From assembly GCA_028023455.1 (NCBI GenBank), contig JAQFVV010012420.1, positions 1,674,001 through 1,738,000 on the forward strand: a DNA stretch of 64,000 bases, in the 5' to 3' direction. Origin of the DNA: Epiperipatus broadwayi (Eukaryota > Onychophora > Udeonychophora > Euonychophora > Peripatidae). Position numbers and translations under genes: made by a program. This document shows, piece after piece, positions 24,001 to 37,258 of the stretch. Position 1 is the stretch's first letter. Every line of letters begins with the position of its first letter. Below the pieces are notes generated by a model. It worked only from the letters and a program-made list of their open reading frames with translations. It ran no database searches and was not told where the DNA came from.

Positions 24001-26530
24001 AAAGCTATTTTTTTAAATATATATATATTGATTAAATGTCAACTTTAAAAATAAAAAAAAACTCATATGAAAGAAAAAAAAACATTGCAACTTTGATCAT
24101 TCAATAATCATCTAATAAATGTTTTTTCAGAAAAATCTTAGTCATGTGTATTTTATATATATAACCAGTTTGTCTAGTATTTATAGTTTGTTTTTTCACT
24201 TATATATATATATAATAAACATTTGCTTCTTGTTTGTAGTCTTTTGTTGTACACTGGATGGAAGTATGTTCTTGCGTGTATATACAATCTGTGTGCAGTA
24301 TTTATACAGCACACATATTCATATACATATATTTTGATAAATACTAAACAAATAGTAAAACTAAAAGAATTTGTTAACATGGATCAAACTGTATCTTGTG
24401 GTCACTTTTCTTCCAGATGTCTTTACATATTTTAAGCAGGTGTAATAGAATGAAAATTTTAAATTCATATATGTTGGAGGATGTACTATAAATGTCTGAT
24501 AGTTATTATATATATATACATACTTATGTATACATATATATCCATGTATATATAACTGATATGATTGTATTGTTTGAAATTTATTTTAGAACTCAGTTAC
24601 TTGAGTTTTTACTTTCCAGTTTCAGTTATCTGGAAATTTAAACTATAAGAATGAGCCATTACTTACAAGTTTAATTCTGGAAGAAGAATAGAAAGAGTGA
24701 AATACGTGATGGATATTATTTTGCAACTATTCAAAAAGTATTATAGACATATTATATCTTTATCAGCTCTAAATTTTAAATTTAAATGAAATATAGTATG
24801 TTTTAAATTAATAAAGAATGGTTAATAACCATTTATGTATTTATTGAATTCTTGAAAAAAAAAAAAAAAAAAAGAGAAGCTATTAGAATAAATTTGTATG
24901 ACATATATGGGAATATATTAAATATGTACATCTTGTGTTAGCATATATACTAGTGGAAGATTTTTAGATAATAATAAATTGTATTTATTTTAGAAAATAT
25001 AATTAAATTCATTATCAGTGCCAAATAAACTTTTCCAAATTGAAGAAAATAAAAAAATATTCAGGATTCTCAATGATTCAAGTGATTTTATCTAATTTTC
25101 AAATAATTTCTGAAGAAATTAAAATATTAGAAATAGATTTAAGTAATATACTGAAAAACATTCCAATTAAATATCAGAATTGTAATAGTATCAAAATAAA
25201 CTTAGCTTAGAGATACTTTACAGCTTTATAATCATAATATAATAAGATGTAAAAAATATTTTATAATAAACAGTTTATTTATTTACTTTGCAATAAAAAC
25301 ACACAAAATAATTGTTTCTTTAACCATTATTGGGTTTTTTATATTAAACTTGAATTAAAATCATTTACTTAACTAATTTCTGCACTCCACACACATTTTT
25401 ATTTCAAGTAAAATATAAAAACCCCATGTGTTTTTAATCCAAAGTAAGTAAATACATTAATTATAAAATATTTATATATATATTATTTTTTAGTTTTTAG
25501 CATTAAGGTTGAAATTAAAATCATACATGTTAAATAAAATTTGTTTTATAATCATGATTTGTTTTTATTTCAATTTTAAAAAATCAGATTAATATATTTT
25601 TTAATGTAAGGCTTTTTTAAAATATGTATATATATATATATATTCCTTTCACACACATTATTGAAAATTTATTAAAGTGATAACAACATCTTTGGAATTT
25701 GATATCAAAATATTTGAAATTTGATCCAGTAACTCCCGTGGAGTTAAAAAATTAGGTAACCGACCTAAAGTATTTTAGTGCCATACTGCATTGCCAAATA
25801 AAAAAATAATAAATAACAAATGTACAAAATTTGAACAAATTGTATTGAATGTAAATATATTTAACCTTGATTTTAAAATTTTATCTAAATAAATTTTGAA
25901 ACAAACAAACAAAAAATTTGACTTAAATTAAAGTATTTAAAAAATACTGTTTTTATTGTAATTATTTATTATGCATCCTATCAATATATTTTTTGTTCAT
26001 CATAAAAAAATATTATTATCAGTTCAGTAGCTCATGGTCAATGGAATTTTTATGTTTTCTTAACTTTTTTTTTTTTCATAAAAAATGTCAAAATCATGCT
26101 TTTTCCAAAACATTGTGCAGACAATATTTTCTCACACTGATATGACTTTGTTATCTGTAAGCATGAGTAGAAGCATTTTCTGAATCCAATTCATATGCTT
26201 TTAAGAAATTATGCCAACATTTGCTATGTGATATGGCAATAATTCAAAAATATTGTTAATAGCCTATACCACTATAAAGGATTTTTTTCCTCTGTGGAAA
26301 AGACATTTAAATTAAATCTATAAAGTAATACAATATAAAATTATGCTAGCTATAAAAGAGATATTGTAATAGCTTTTTTCATATCCTGAATTGTACAATA
26401 TGATACATTTTATATTGTTATCTAAGATTTAAAAATATTTTTTATTAAAATTATCATGTATCAGAAAGTTAAAAATAAAAATTTAATATGTTCTTTGTTC
26501 AATATTGTGCATATTATATATATATATAAT
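21061..26530. other. AT-rich non-coding stretch
   Basis: The following simple features are seen: a T-run joined to G-runs (about 22391-22417), poly-A of 19 at about 24856-24874, and TA tracts near 24204, 24512 and 25629. The segment 22630-22760 is less AT-rich but unidentified. No coding relic was recognised; the open frames here are all 76 codons or shorter and unconvincing. Confidence 0.45.
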
Positions 26531-27231
26531 GTAAATAGAAGGACTTGAACTCAGACATTTAAGCTCTTCACAACTATTCACTCTATTCACTCCATATAAT
26601 GCAACTAATTCACATGACCACATGCATAAGAAAAAGATAAATGATCTCTAATATATGTATTTTTTGCTGAACCACCACTCATCAGTTGGTCTAGATCATC
26701 ATCTCCTACCCATATATACAATCAATGCTTAGTTTATATTAAGATAGTAAATCTTTAAACTTTAATTGACAAACTTCAATTTTCTGTACCCTTGAACCAT
26801 TCAGCCATCCATATCATTGAAAATCCCCTGTATTCTGCCCTTCCCTTTTCTCTATATTTAAATGGACATATTAATGTTCTATAGGTGAGGAGTCATGAGT
26901 ATGGCAATAATATTGGTATTACCAAGGGCTTTGAGTGTTCCATCCTCAGATTTTCAATGATATGGATGGCTGAAAAGATGGGGTGGAGAGGATTGAAGCT
27001 TGTTCATTAAAGTTTGAAGATTTGCTATCTTAATATAAACTGAGGACTGATTGTATATATGTGTAGGAGATTGTAACCTAGACCAACTGATGAGTGCTGG
27101 TTCACCATGAAATACATATATTGGAGATCATTTATCTTATTCACATACTATATGGTTATGCATATCAGTAGTATTAGAAGGAATGAATAGCTGTGGGGAG
27201 CTTGAAAGTCTGAATTCAAGTTCTTCTATTT
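26531..27231. mobile_element. Foldback family B, full palindromic copy
   Basis: The 700-bp inverted repeat begins AGGACTTGAACTCAGAC and ends with its complement (GTCTGAATTCAAGTTCTTCT). The left arm carries CTCATCAGTTGGTCTAGATC, TTTATATTAAGATAGTAAAT and ATCCATATCATTGAAAAT. The right arm carries the complements in reverse order (27085, 27030 and 26956 respectively). The asymmetric centre (about 26840-26900) includes ATTTAAATGGACATATTAAT, also found in copy 3 and in the array at 62.6 kb. TA tracts flank both ends. No protein is encoded. Confidence 0.85.
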
Positions 27232-30200
27232 ATATATATTGTACCAGACCATACTCCCTGCGGAATTCTTTTCCTAATCTTGCACTGAGCATGAAGTGAC
27301 CAAGATCTAACAGGTAAAGAAATGGATATCAATTTAGCCGATTTCTATACTCATATATATCAGTACTTCCGGCTAAACTGATAGAAAGAGTGGGTTGACA
27401 GGAATCTTCCAGTTAAAACACCCTTTAGTTGATCTCTTATTTTAATGCCCGAATATTTAGAACAATGGCAAGTACACACCTTTGAAAAATCTATTTACAA
27501 AATAGACCTTTGCGCGCCACTTCTAGAAAAGAATCAAAAAATGAATTTTTCACCCTCTTAGAAGGGTGTGCAATACCATATGTTCAGCGGAGCATAAGAA
27601 TAAGATTTAACACCCCGGTAGAGCGATATCCCGTGTGGCTAGCTCAAGTCACTCTACATCTAGGGTCTTCAAATGGGTAAGTTAAATGATTATTACAGGT
27701 ATGTGGTTGATAAGGAAAGAACACATTTTATCGATGTAACTAATACTATAAAAATGAAACAAGTTTAATAATGTGATTAAATATTTATTTAGTCCCAAAT
27801 ACCCATTACCGTTTCATATAAATGATGATATAATAACAAAATACTAAATAATTAATTATCCCAATATATATAGATTTTCAAAGCGTTTAAATAGATAAAA
27901 TCCAAATTTAAATAAGAACAATAATAATTCCCTAAAACTATTGACAATGTTTATAAGTAATGGAAGTGGTCTGAGCTCTTTTTACCCAATAGAAATAAAT
28001 TTTAAGTTGTGTGATTTGATATACAGATATGAGATTTTCGGTCATACAGGCATACGCTTTTACTGATAACTTTAAAACTTTTTTATTGATAGGAAATATA
28101 ATAATAAAAACTATGCATATTTGCACAATGAAATATATCACTAATTTCATATTTTCAACAAGTCAATATGTTGCATTGGCTCAGATACCATATCGTACTC
28201 ACCATAAGGTACTGTATCTATTTCCGTTTTGCCAAAGATAAATTTCTATACATGTATATACGTGCAGCCCAATTATACACCTACTATTATTTTAAATATA
28301 AAGTTATTAGAGTACTTGCTTATAGGGAATCTATAATAAATCAATCCCTTCTTACACTCATCGTGAGGTGTAGCAGTCACAAAAAAAAATAACTTAAAAA
28401 GGATATACGGTTAAATACATTTTTTTTTTTTTTTTGATATTCAGCATGAGATATCATATTTACCGAATATAATAAGCGTATGTACGCATACATATATATA
28501 TACATGCATATTTATATTTGACGAATTTCAGGAATAACAACAACAGCAAAACGAATAGCAACAACAACAACAACAACAAAAAAATCTCATTGCAATCTTT
28601 GTTGAAAATACTAATTTGAAATAGAAACATTCACTCAAAGGATTTAAGTAAAAGCTTTACCATTTATGACCACAATAACCGTCAATTTATACATATGCGA
28701 GAGACTCTCTCATTTTTAAATGATAAATAATAATAACAAAATATATATATATATATATATCTAATCGGAAATAGAAAAGTTAATTATTTCAATGTTAATA
28801 AATATCTTAAAATAAACTTATATCTGCATCTTCATTCTTCTCCTCTGGGCTGAGTGGGCTTCAAGTTAACTGGCTGCGTGGTGACGATTTCTTCCATTTA
28901 GTAAGGCAGCACTGGTCATCCTCCTGGGCGGTTGGAATTGGCGTGGTCACATCTGGGCAGCTTAGGACAGAGAAAGGGCGGTGCACTGGCTAGTTGTCTA
29001 CCCCACGGTCATTTTGCCGGAATCTCTAGTATATTGCTTCATATCCTCTTTTTATATATATATCTAAATAGTAACGAGGATTATTTAATAAATTTTCCTA
29101 GGCTGTCTCCAATAGTTATTCGAATCCACAAAGACAAGAGTTCTTAAAAGAACTGTATAAAGGATTTGTTCTAATGAATGTCACTAATAGTACTATTCAT
29201 AAATGACTCTCTAAGTAGCTGATCGCTTGGAGAATTCTGGAGCAACGAAAAAAATGACTTGCCCAGAGTGGCTGCCAACGAAAGACTGAATCCCACAGCA
29301 CTATCCATCCCACTAATAAGAACCAATTCAGATATCCCTCTGAGAAGAATGAATCAGCCAATCCTTTTAATCTAGCTAATCACTTAGATTGCAAACATTC
29401 CTTTATATTTTTCCGATTAAATTCTACATTTTAAGTTTGACATCCATCTTGAATGCTCAGACCACTTGATTACAGCTATTCATTTCAAAAGAATTTCTAT
29501 TTAAAAAAAAGTAATAACATTTTAATTATAGCATTATCAAACATTTTGCTTTTGGTCAGATTTTTGCAAAAGCAATTAACATTCTTTGTTTATAGAATAA
29601 AATTAGTTTTTAGAGGCAGTAATTAAAAAAATGAAAAATATACAAGTATGTTGGAACAATTGCTTTAATTATTTATTTTACTACTATGTTCCAACATTTG
29701 ATTCATTTGTTTAATAAGTTTGCCTTTCTCTATTTGAATTTTTCAGAGAAAAGCCCAATACATAAAGTGATATAAAAAAAATATACAAAATAGAAAAATA
29801 AAAAAAATACATGAGCTTATTTTACAATATTTTCCATGTCAATTTCATATTATTTAAATTGGTGTGTGTGGGTATTTTAATGCTCAGACCACTCCATTAT
29901 CAATATAGCACATTTATATATTTGTTGTGCTTAATCCATACTTTGTGCAAGGCCATTTGATAATGCCTGGCACAATATATACATACATTTAAAGCCATTA
30001 CAATTTCAAAATGAATGAATCTATTGATACATATTACACAATTGATTTTTCATTGATAAGATTATTTAAATCTCTGAATATTATTGATAAATAATATTAA
30101 AGAAAGAAAGACTGAAATCATAAACAATAATTTTAAATATGAAAATTAAATTTGTATTCAACACTTCAATAATAATTATTATGACAATATTTTGAATAAC

Positions 30201-31164
30201 AGGGTGTAATAAACAAATAAATTTCATTTGCTATTCATTTAGTTTTAATGATTTAAATAGTGCGTTTAAAGTTCATAAGAAACAAAATATTAAATAAAGT
30301 AAAAGTAGTGCTTTTATTTAAAACATTTGATTCAATCATATTTTGATTCACAATAAAATATTGAATTGTTTTTCTCATTTTCTCTCTAATCTCATCACAG
30401 GCAACTGTTAGTACTTCTGGTCTAAGACATAAATTTACAATTAGGTTTTTAAATGGTGTTGAAAAACTATTAGTGCAAATATGGCTGGTCATGTGCTATA
30501 CTTATATAGTGTTGAGTCCATGGTTATTTTTACTTTTATCAAATATTTATTAAATTCAAACATATAATTAATAACATCTTTCATTTACATTTTATTCAAC
30601 ACATATTATTTATACAATTCATGTTCTTTTATTTTCATACAGTTTAAAGTGCCTATCAGTCTTTGCCAGAGCTATAAAAATATTTAAATGCACATGATTG
30701 CACAGAAACTATAAAAAAATAAATAAAACTGTTTGTAGATACAATATGCTACAATGAATAAATTATAAATGAAAGGAGTTATTAATAATATTTGTTAATA
30801 AAATCAATGCATACAAAATAAAGAACAAAAAAAGAATATTAAATTGCAACATGTATTGCAGCAGCATAAAATTATATAATCGCCTAATGATGATGAGAAT
30901 GGTTTTCAAACATTATCTGATAGTTCACTCTCATTGCATGTTCAGTTATTGTTTTTCATTTTCTTTTTCATCTCCTATTTATCAAATTCAATTTTCAAAT
31001 AAAATAATCCAAAATTCTTCCATTATATATATATATTGTACCAGTCAAAACCCCCACCAAACGAATTGCAAGTCAAATCCAAACTCAGGTGGTTCAAAAC
31101 TGAATTCAAACCCAACTCAACAGCTCAGATTAGTAGAAATATAAATCGACGGCACAGTGCTATG

Positions 31165-31205
31165 CGCTAAGGAACTAGCTCAATGGTTGGTGAGAATCAG
31201 AGACC
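31165..31205 (+). repeat. Possible pol III A box / tRNA-like fragment
   Basis: TAGCTCAATGG (31175-31185) matches the A-box consensus exactly and is followed by TTGGTGAGA as in a tRNA D arm. No B box is found at tRNA distance, so this is only a fragment or coincidence. Confidence 0.25.
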
Positions 31206-33801
31206 CCTGAACTGACATTAATATATGATAATAAACTGACTAAAAATAATTTTAAATCGAATCATATGTAAATGTTCGGGTTGCCAACACAGACAGTAAG
31301 TTTTAACATTAAAATAATTATGAAAGAATTAAGAACTAAGAAACCAAGTGTGTTTAGAAAATATTTAATAATAATAATTTGTTTGGTTGGAATTTTAAAT
31401 AAAGATTAAATTAATTAATTCTAGTCCTTAAACAAAGTTTATAATTATAATACAAGTGGTGGTCCTTATTATATGCCAATGAATATTACGCAATATTTGA
31501 AAGTCTATGTCTATGCCCCCAACAAGAAAATAAAGGCAGATAAAGGTATTCATTAATAAGGGAAATTATTACTCTAATTTTTCACGAAAGAATGTGATAT
31601 TTATTTTCACATTCGCAAATCCATTCATGAAGAGCAAGATACGTATTTTAGGGCATAACTTTAATCTTTATTGGAAAACTTATTTAATTAAATATAACTT
31701 GAGAATTTGTTTGACTTTAATTGAAATCATTTCATCATGAATTACGAGCATCAGAGCGGGCTTTACTGGAACAGAGAGGTAATGGTGCTGACGAATTATG
31801 AGCTATAAAATGAAATTGAAAGATAATAGCTAGTCAGTAATCGAAGTCCTATGGTGGGTTGTGTCTGACAAGTCTTATGCCCTTTGACTAATATGAACAG
31901 GAGAGGAAGTGCTTTCTTCCTCGATAATTTAAAATAACAGAAATTATCACCGACCAGCCTAATGGAGCGGAAGATTGCCCTACGTCAGCAACGTTCGACG
32001 ATGATGACTTGAGAGTCACCGTTTGAAAAATAAAACCCAATTATAGAATGCTCTATGTGATGACTTGATCAATTTAATTAAAGTCAAATGAGCTTTTAAC
32101 TAAAACTATTTTAATGCATTATAAAATTATATTCATCATGCCCAAATATTGTGCCCTTTCTGAATATTAATAGACAGTGAAAGTTGAATTAGAATATACT
32201 GATTTGATTCCTTTATCGGCCTTTTTGCAAAAACATTTTAAGATTATATATGAATAAATACATGTTGGTGAATATGAGAAAATAGCTGGGGCATAGAGTA
32301 GAAACGGAGCTAATAATTTATTATTAGCCAATTATAAAAATAATAAACATTTAATAATTTCTTTCAACTCGATGATTAATAGAACTGTATAAATTTAGTT
32401 CTAATGGGAGAGAATTATTATCAGATTTAATATTATATTATTTGCATGAGGCAAATAGAATAAAGGAGCTCATCGAATCGAAGGATTATTGGCATATAAT
32501 TAAAAATAAACAACATTAATAAATCACACGATAAATATATATAATATAGTAAATGAACCACCAGGCAAGAAAGGAGAAAGTTAAATTTAAAGACTAGAGA
32601 TTGAGAGAATTACGATATAATTTACAATAGCATAAATAAAGGGTTTTATAAAGATTATTACATGATAAATGAGAAGAGCTCTTAAAAGGAGTGTAAAGTA
32701 AAGTTCGGAAACTGGCCAGAAAGCTTAAGGTTCATTATGGAAATATATTACTCGTTTCTTCCAGGGCTGGTTCCCTTAGGTTACACGTCCGAGTTGGTAA
32801 AAAATGTAGGCATGCATTTAGTCGATTACTGGAACAGCATTTTAGTGGCTTTTCATAAATTTTGGCAGCATGATTGATCCGGAAAAGATTTAGCAGCTCC
32901 ATTGAAGATTTTCAGGGGACTTGAGGAACCGATAGCCAGATTCCTGATGTTTTAGCCCTTCACCATGATCGAAACACTATTTAAACTTATGATTTTTAAA
33001 TGCATAGAGTTCACTGCACTTCTCTACAACAAAGATGACTTTTCCAAACTTTTCAGAGCTATATATCTGTCCTCTGATGTCTTCAGGCTAGCGCTTCTTT
33101 CATTATCAATATTTTTAGATTTACTGGTTGTTTTTAGATACATTCCTTCAATAAGGCTTTCAAACTCATTAACTTGAATTCATTTTCTAATTAATAAAAC
33201 TTTAACTGTTGTTTTTGGAAAGGGAAAATCTGAAAGCTTATCGAAAGAATGTAGCTTTTAATTAATAAAACTTTAACAAATTATTTAAAAATAAAATCAA
33301 ACATTCCCAACGCAATGAAACTTTCAAACAATTATATATATTTAAATATTTACAAATATATATGCACAATCCATGCAGTTATAATACATATAAATTCATG
33401 AATAATTCTATCATGAATTTATTAATAAAATTAATCAATTTAAATCTGAAACTAGTTATTTGAATACACATTTATGAAATAAGTTATTCTTTATGGAAAT
33501 TAGCGTGGATTGAACGTATAAAGCCCCATTGCATCGGAAATTTAAGGTTAGTACTAGGGTTTGAAGTGGGCTTATGGCTAGATGTCATGAAGCTAGGATC
33601 AAACTCAGATCCAACTGCTTCAATATATATATAATTAAGATAGAGATTTTGAGTGTTATGATTTATTTCTATATCAAAAGCAAGCTAAATGCACAATTTG
33701 TGATTATATTTTTATTTTTTTAAAAGTATGCCTAAATTAATATATAATTTTTATTAAAATTCTTAATTAGTGAGTAGTAATAAATAGATAATAATCATAT
33801 G

Positions 33802-33897
33802 GATAGTTTTTTGGGGAAAGCAAGTAATATTTGAGCTTCACAAATGATAGTTTTTTGGGGAAAGCAAGTAACATTTGAGCTCCACAAATGATAGTTT
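33802..33897. repeat. Tandem repeat, period 44 bp, about 2.2 copies
   Basis: GATAGTTTTTTGGGGAAAGC starts at 33802 and again at 33846, with nearly identical following sequence (two differences). A third start, GATAGTTTT, begins at 33890. Confidence 0.9.
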
Positions 33898-34539
33898 TAA
33901 GCTTTAATCTGGAACCATTAGCTCTCAAATCGATTACTTTACCAATGTGTGAAGCCACACACAGATGTGCTGATGTGGCTGATTTGTTTTGCAAGATAAG
34001 TAAAAGTTTATATATATTTTTAACATCATGGGAAAAAAAAATTGTTGCTGGAGAATATTTGCTTAGAGTGTGAACATGAAAAGTAAATTGGAGTACAGAG
34101 AGATAGATTTGATTGGATTTGGAAAGATTAAAAAAAAAATATTGCTAATGTTTGGAAAGTGATTCGATACCCATTTTAAATATAAAATAACAAAAAAACA
34201 TTTTTTTGCATGTGTGTTTACTGCAAGGAGACTCTAAAACTAAGTCATATGTAAGATTAATTGGTTATTATTAGGTTTTATGTTAAAGAATTTTTCAATT
34301 TAAGAAAGACATTAACATTTGAAGTGTAAGGTTAAGAAGCATGTGTTTATTGATTGCCATTTAAAAAATAAAAAAGAAAGGTTTTTTTTTTTATCCTTTT
34401 GTGTAAAGTCGTTTGAAGAGTAGTAGAAAAATCATAAATTTAAATATAGAGTAGGGGAATTGAAAAAAAATAAGGAAATATGGATTGCATTTGTATCCCA
34501 CAATGTATATATAATGGGTAGAGGAAATTAGGCATGTTT

Positions 34540-34890
34540 TGGTAGAATGTACCATATGTGATAAGTTTTTCATTTGAAATTCTTAAATAAAACTATGAAG
34601 AATATAACAGGTGTGTGGCTATGTAGATCATGTATAAATGTGATAAAAGAGCTAGTTAAGGAAGATAGAATAGAGTAGGTATTTAGTGAAGTGACAAGAG
34701 ATATTGATGACAAAATAAGTAGTGCAATAGAGATAGTCACAGAATAAGTATGATAGAAGAAGAGGTAAAGAATGTAGAAGTACAATTAAAATTGTTAGAG
34801 ATGAAGTGTGTTTGAGCAAATCAAGGAATTAATGAATAGAGATAATAAGGAAGAACTAGATAGTGAAGTCCAGAAGATGGAGAGAATATT
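34540..34890 (+). pseudogene. CR1 ORF1 relic: PHD finger end and coiled coil
   Basis: GVWLCRSC (34609-34632) is the W-x-C-x-x-C end of a PHD-type zinc finger, and an upstream ICDKFF (about 34555) fits the middle of the same finger. From there, in broken frames, the translation is rich in Glu, Lys, Leu and Val with heptad-like spacing (EEVKNVEVQLKLLEMK near 34760; EELDSEVQKM near 34850). This fits the coiled coil usual in ORF1 proteins of non-LTR elements, which bind the element's RNA. Stops interrupt it repeatedly. Confidence 0.6.
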
Positions 34891-34904
34891 ACAGATTATG
34901 TAGG

Positions 34905-35400
34905 GATAGTACACTATGGACAATATTGATAGGAGACTCATTAAGTAGAGGATGTGGAGATGTAATTGTAGGAGAAAATAGAAATAGGTATCTAAGAGTA
35001 TATCAGGCTGGAGCTAAAATTTGGGATGTTAGAGGTAATGCAAAGAAACAAAGGGAATAGAGATGTTTGTGTTATGGTAGGGATAAATAATTTATCAGAT
35101 CTATTGGAGAGAGTAATGGATAAGTACAAAGAATTGATTAGTAATTTGAATAAGATGAAAAGAAGAGTAGGAATAGTTGGATTACTATCAAGATTCAACA
35201 ATAGGTATATGTTAGATAAGGCATGTTCTATAAATGAAAGATTGAAAAAAATATGTAAGAGAAATAATGTTATGTTTGTGGATGTGTGAATTTTTTTTTC
35301 ATTAGTAAGAGAGGGTTATATAGTAAAAATGGATTGCCCTTAGCAAAACAAAAAAGTTTAGCATTAGGGGATTTGATTTATAAAAAAATATAGTTTGGGA
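34905..35400 (+). pseudogene. CR1 ORF1 SGNH/GDSL esterase-like domain, broken
   Basis: LIGDSLSRG (34926-34952) contains the GDS block with the nucleophilic Ser. VMVGINNL (about 35072-35095) is the GTNN-like block. LYSKNGLPL (about 35316-35342) sits where the catalytic D-x-x-H is expected (DGLHL), so the Asp has become Asn and the His has become Pro. A frameshift near 35030-35060 separates the first and second blocks, and an in-frame stop follows MFVDV (35287). Two overlapping frames (34863-35060 and 35026-35289) are the pieces of this one domain. The role of the esterase in CR1 elements is not settled. Confidence 0.75.
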
Positions 35401-35609
35401 AACTTATAAAGGGGATAGGGTTTTAAATTACAGTATTATCAAAAAGAAGAAGAGTGGACAGCATGTAAGAGATCATTAATGGGCAGCTGATTTATATATA
35501 AATGTAGATGTGGAAAGGGAATGTGTCTGTAAAATTTATAATAAACAAGCTAATTACAAATATAATAAAGAAGAAAGAGTCAAAAGAATTTATAAAAGGG
35601 TAGTAAGAA

Positions 35610-36290
35610 AAGAAGAAATTGTTAAAATTGGATATTTGAATATGCATGGTGGTAGGAGACAAGAAAAGTAGCTGGAATTAAACAAAGCAGTTAAAAATGA
35701 AGAGCAGTAGTGGAAACACATCTAAGAGAAGAAGAACCTATACTGGAAGACTTAGTAAGGCAGGGTAGAGGTATAGCAATTATGTCAGAAAATAATTAAA
35801 TACTGTTAAGGGTCAAGAAGATTTGTGGCTGAGGTAAGGTTAAGAAGATAAAAATGGATGATGGTTGTAGTGTATATGGCCACTGGACAATGGAGTGGAA
35901 TAGTAGCATATATGAATGCCTAGATAAGGATATACCGAGTTTCAAAAAAAGGGGAAGAAAATAATGGTTATAGGGGATATGAATGGGAATATTGAAGAAA
36001 TTGGTGGCATGGATAACAAGAATAAACAGCTTTTAAAAAAATTTTGACAGAGAGTAAATTTGAGCATTGGAAATTTATCAAATATTTATGAGGGGCAATA
36101 TACATGATCTAGAAATAATATATTTCACATGATAGATTGTGTATTAATAGTGAAAGAGGGAATGAATAAAGTACAGAAAACTAAAGTGTTTGATAATGAA
36201 GAGAAAGAGTATGTAATTGTTCTCATAATTTCTTTATAATAGAAATGGTTTGTAATGTTATGGAAAATAGTAATAAAAGAAGAAAGAATA
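35610..36290 (+). pseudogene. CR1 AP-endonuclease domain, broken
   Basis: The pieces seen in order are GYLNMHGGRRQEK (35630-35668), VETHLREEEPILED (about 35710-35751), MVIGDMNGN (35965-35991, the GDxN block) and MIDCVLI (about 36128-36150). The last is followed by a region that should end in SDHN (about 36215). In an active element this endonuclease nicks target DNA to prime reverse transcription. Stops and frame changes make it inactive. Confidence 0.7.
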
Positions 36291-36839
36291 GTGAATGATA
36301 TGAATGGAGAATGAATGATAAGTTAGAAGAATATAAAATAAAAGTAGAAGAAATCATGGAAGAGTTTGGTGGGGATGAATATAAGGACTGATGTGGTGAA
36401 GTAGAAAAAGTGACAAATAGGGGTTTAGGTAAGAATATTCAGAAGAATAAAATAAAAAATTGAGAATTAGTAAAAGTACAAAAGAGAAGAAAAAAGCATG
36501 AAAAGAGTATAAAAACAAAAAAAAGTGAAAAAGATGTTAATATTAAAGGGAAAAATATTTTTAATAAAGAAGTTGGCTAAAATAGATAATTATATAGAGA
36601 GAATGGAATTAAATAGTAAATTATTGGAGGATATTAATAAAAGTGGAAGAGATAGGAGTAAAAAATTTTGAAAATATATTGAAAGGAGGAATATAGGGGA
36701 AAAGATAAATAGTATTATTAGATGATGTGAAAAAAGAGTGTAGTTCTAGAGAAGAATTACAGAAAATGAATTAAAGAGGCAGGGAGTGGAATAATATAAG
36801 AGTAAAGCTACTATTTAAAGAAAAGGGTAAGGATAGAAA

Positions 36840-37258
36840 GTTAAACAATTAATAGACTGATAGCAGTAACATTAGTATTATATAAACTTTTTGCATATAT
36901 GGTGACTGAAAAGGGTGGCAAAATGGATGGAAGAAAAATAATATAGTGGGAGAAATGCAAGAAGGTTTTTTATCAGATGGGTTTTATTTGTAGTCACACA
37001 ACTTATAGATATGGGTAAGAATACAAGTAAACAGTTATATATGGTCTTTATAGATATAGAGAAGGCATATAATAGTCAATAGAAATAGATTATAGGTAAG
37101 ATTAGTACATTTGGGAGTGAATGGAGCTTTAGTGGATCTTATTAAAACATTGTATGAAAATAATTACTATATACATCAATTAAGAAATATAGAAACAGAA
37201 TTTTATAAGTGGGAATGGGATTAAGGCAAGGATGCCATATGTCACCTATTTTGTTTTT
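36840..37258 (+). pseudogene. CR1 reverse transcriptase, N-terminal part
   Basis: RLIAVTLVLYKLFA (36856-36897) is the NYRPIxLxSxxYKxFxx block. VFIDIEKAYNS (37045-37077) is motif A with its catalytic Asp. VGMGLRQGCHMSPILF (about 37207-37254) is motif B. Immediately after this block the frame is cut by the insertion described below and resumes at 38029. Confidence 0.8.

Larger units (their letters stand above)
27232..34429. other. Less AT-rich, unidentified stretch
   Basis: Base composition is visibly more mixed than elsewhere, with CG dinucleotides common near 27500-27660, 28840-29020, 31140-31180, 31910-32030 and 32750-32940. A (CAA)n tract lies at about 28537-28577. Both 27240 and 31037 begin with TTGTACCAG after a TA tract, which could be two ends or two copies of one element, but no further similarity was seen. 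A hairpin of about 14 bp lies at 27329-27384 (CAATTTAGCCG with CGGCTAAACTG). Possible tRNA-like A boxes occur near 27640 and 31172. There is no convincing coding frame: the 79-codon minus-strand frame at 30253-30492 and the 97-codon plus frame at 30851-31144 match nothing I know. Confidence 0.4.

Noticed and set aside
27600-27680. Possible tRNA-like unit (TAGCTCAAGTC ... GGTCTTCAAAT)
   Set aside because: Box spacing is too short for a tRNA and no arm pairs convincingly.
28932-29147. 71-codon plus-strand frame in GC-richer DNA
   Set aside because: Beginning looks compositionally coding-like, but the second half is AT-rich low-complexity sequence, and no domain or splice site pattern supports an exon.
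30253-30492. 79-codon minus-strand frame with a polar, mildly exon-like N-terminal half
   Set aside because: No family recognised and the flanks show no continuation; not distinguishable from chance at this composition.
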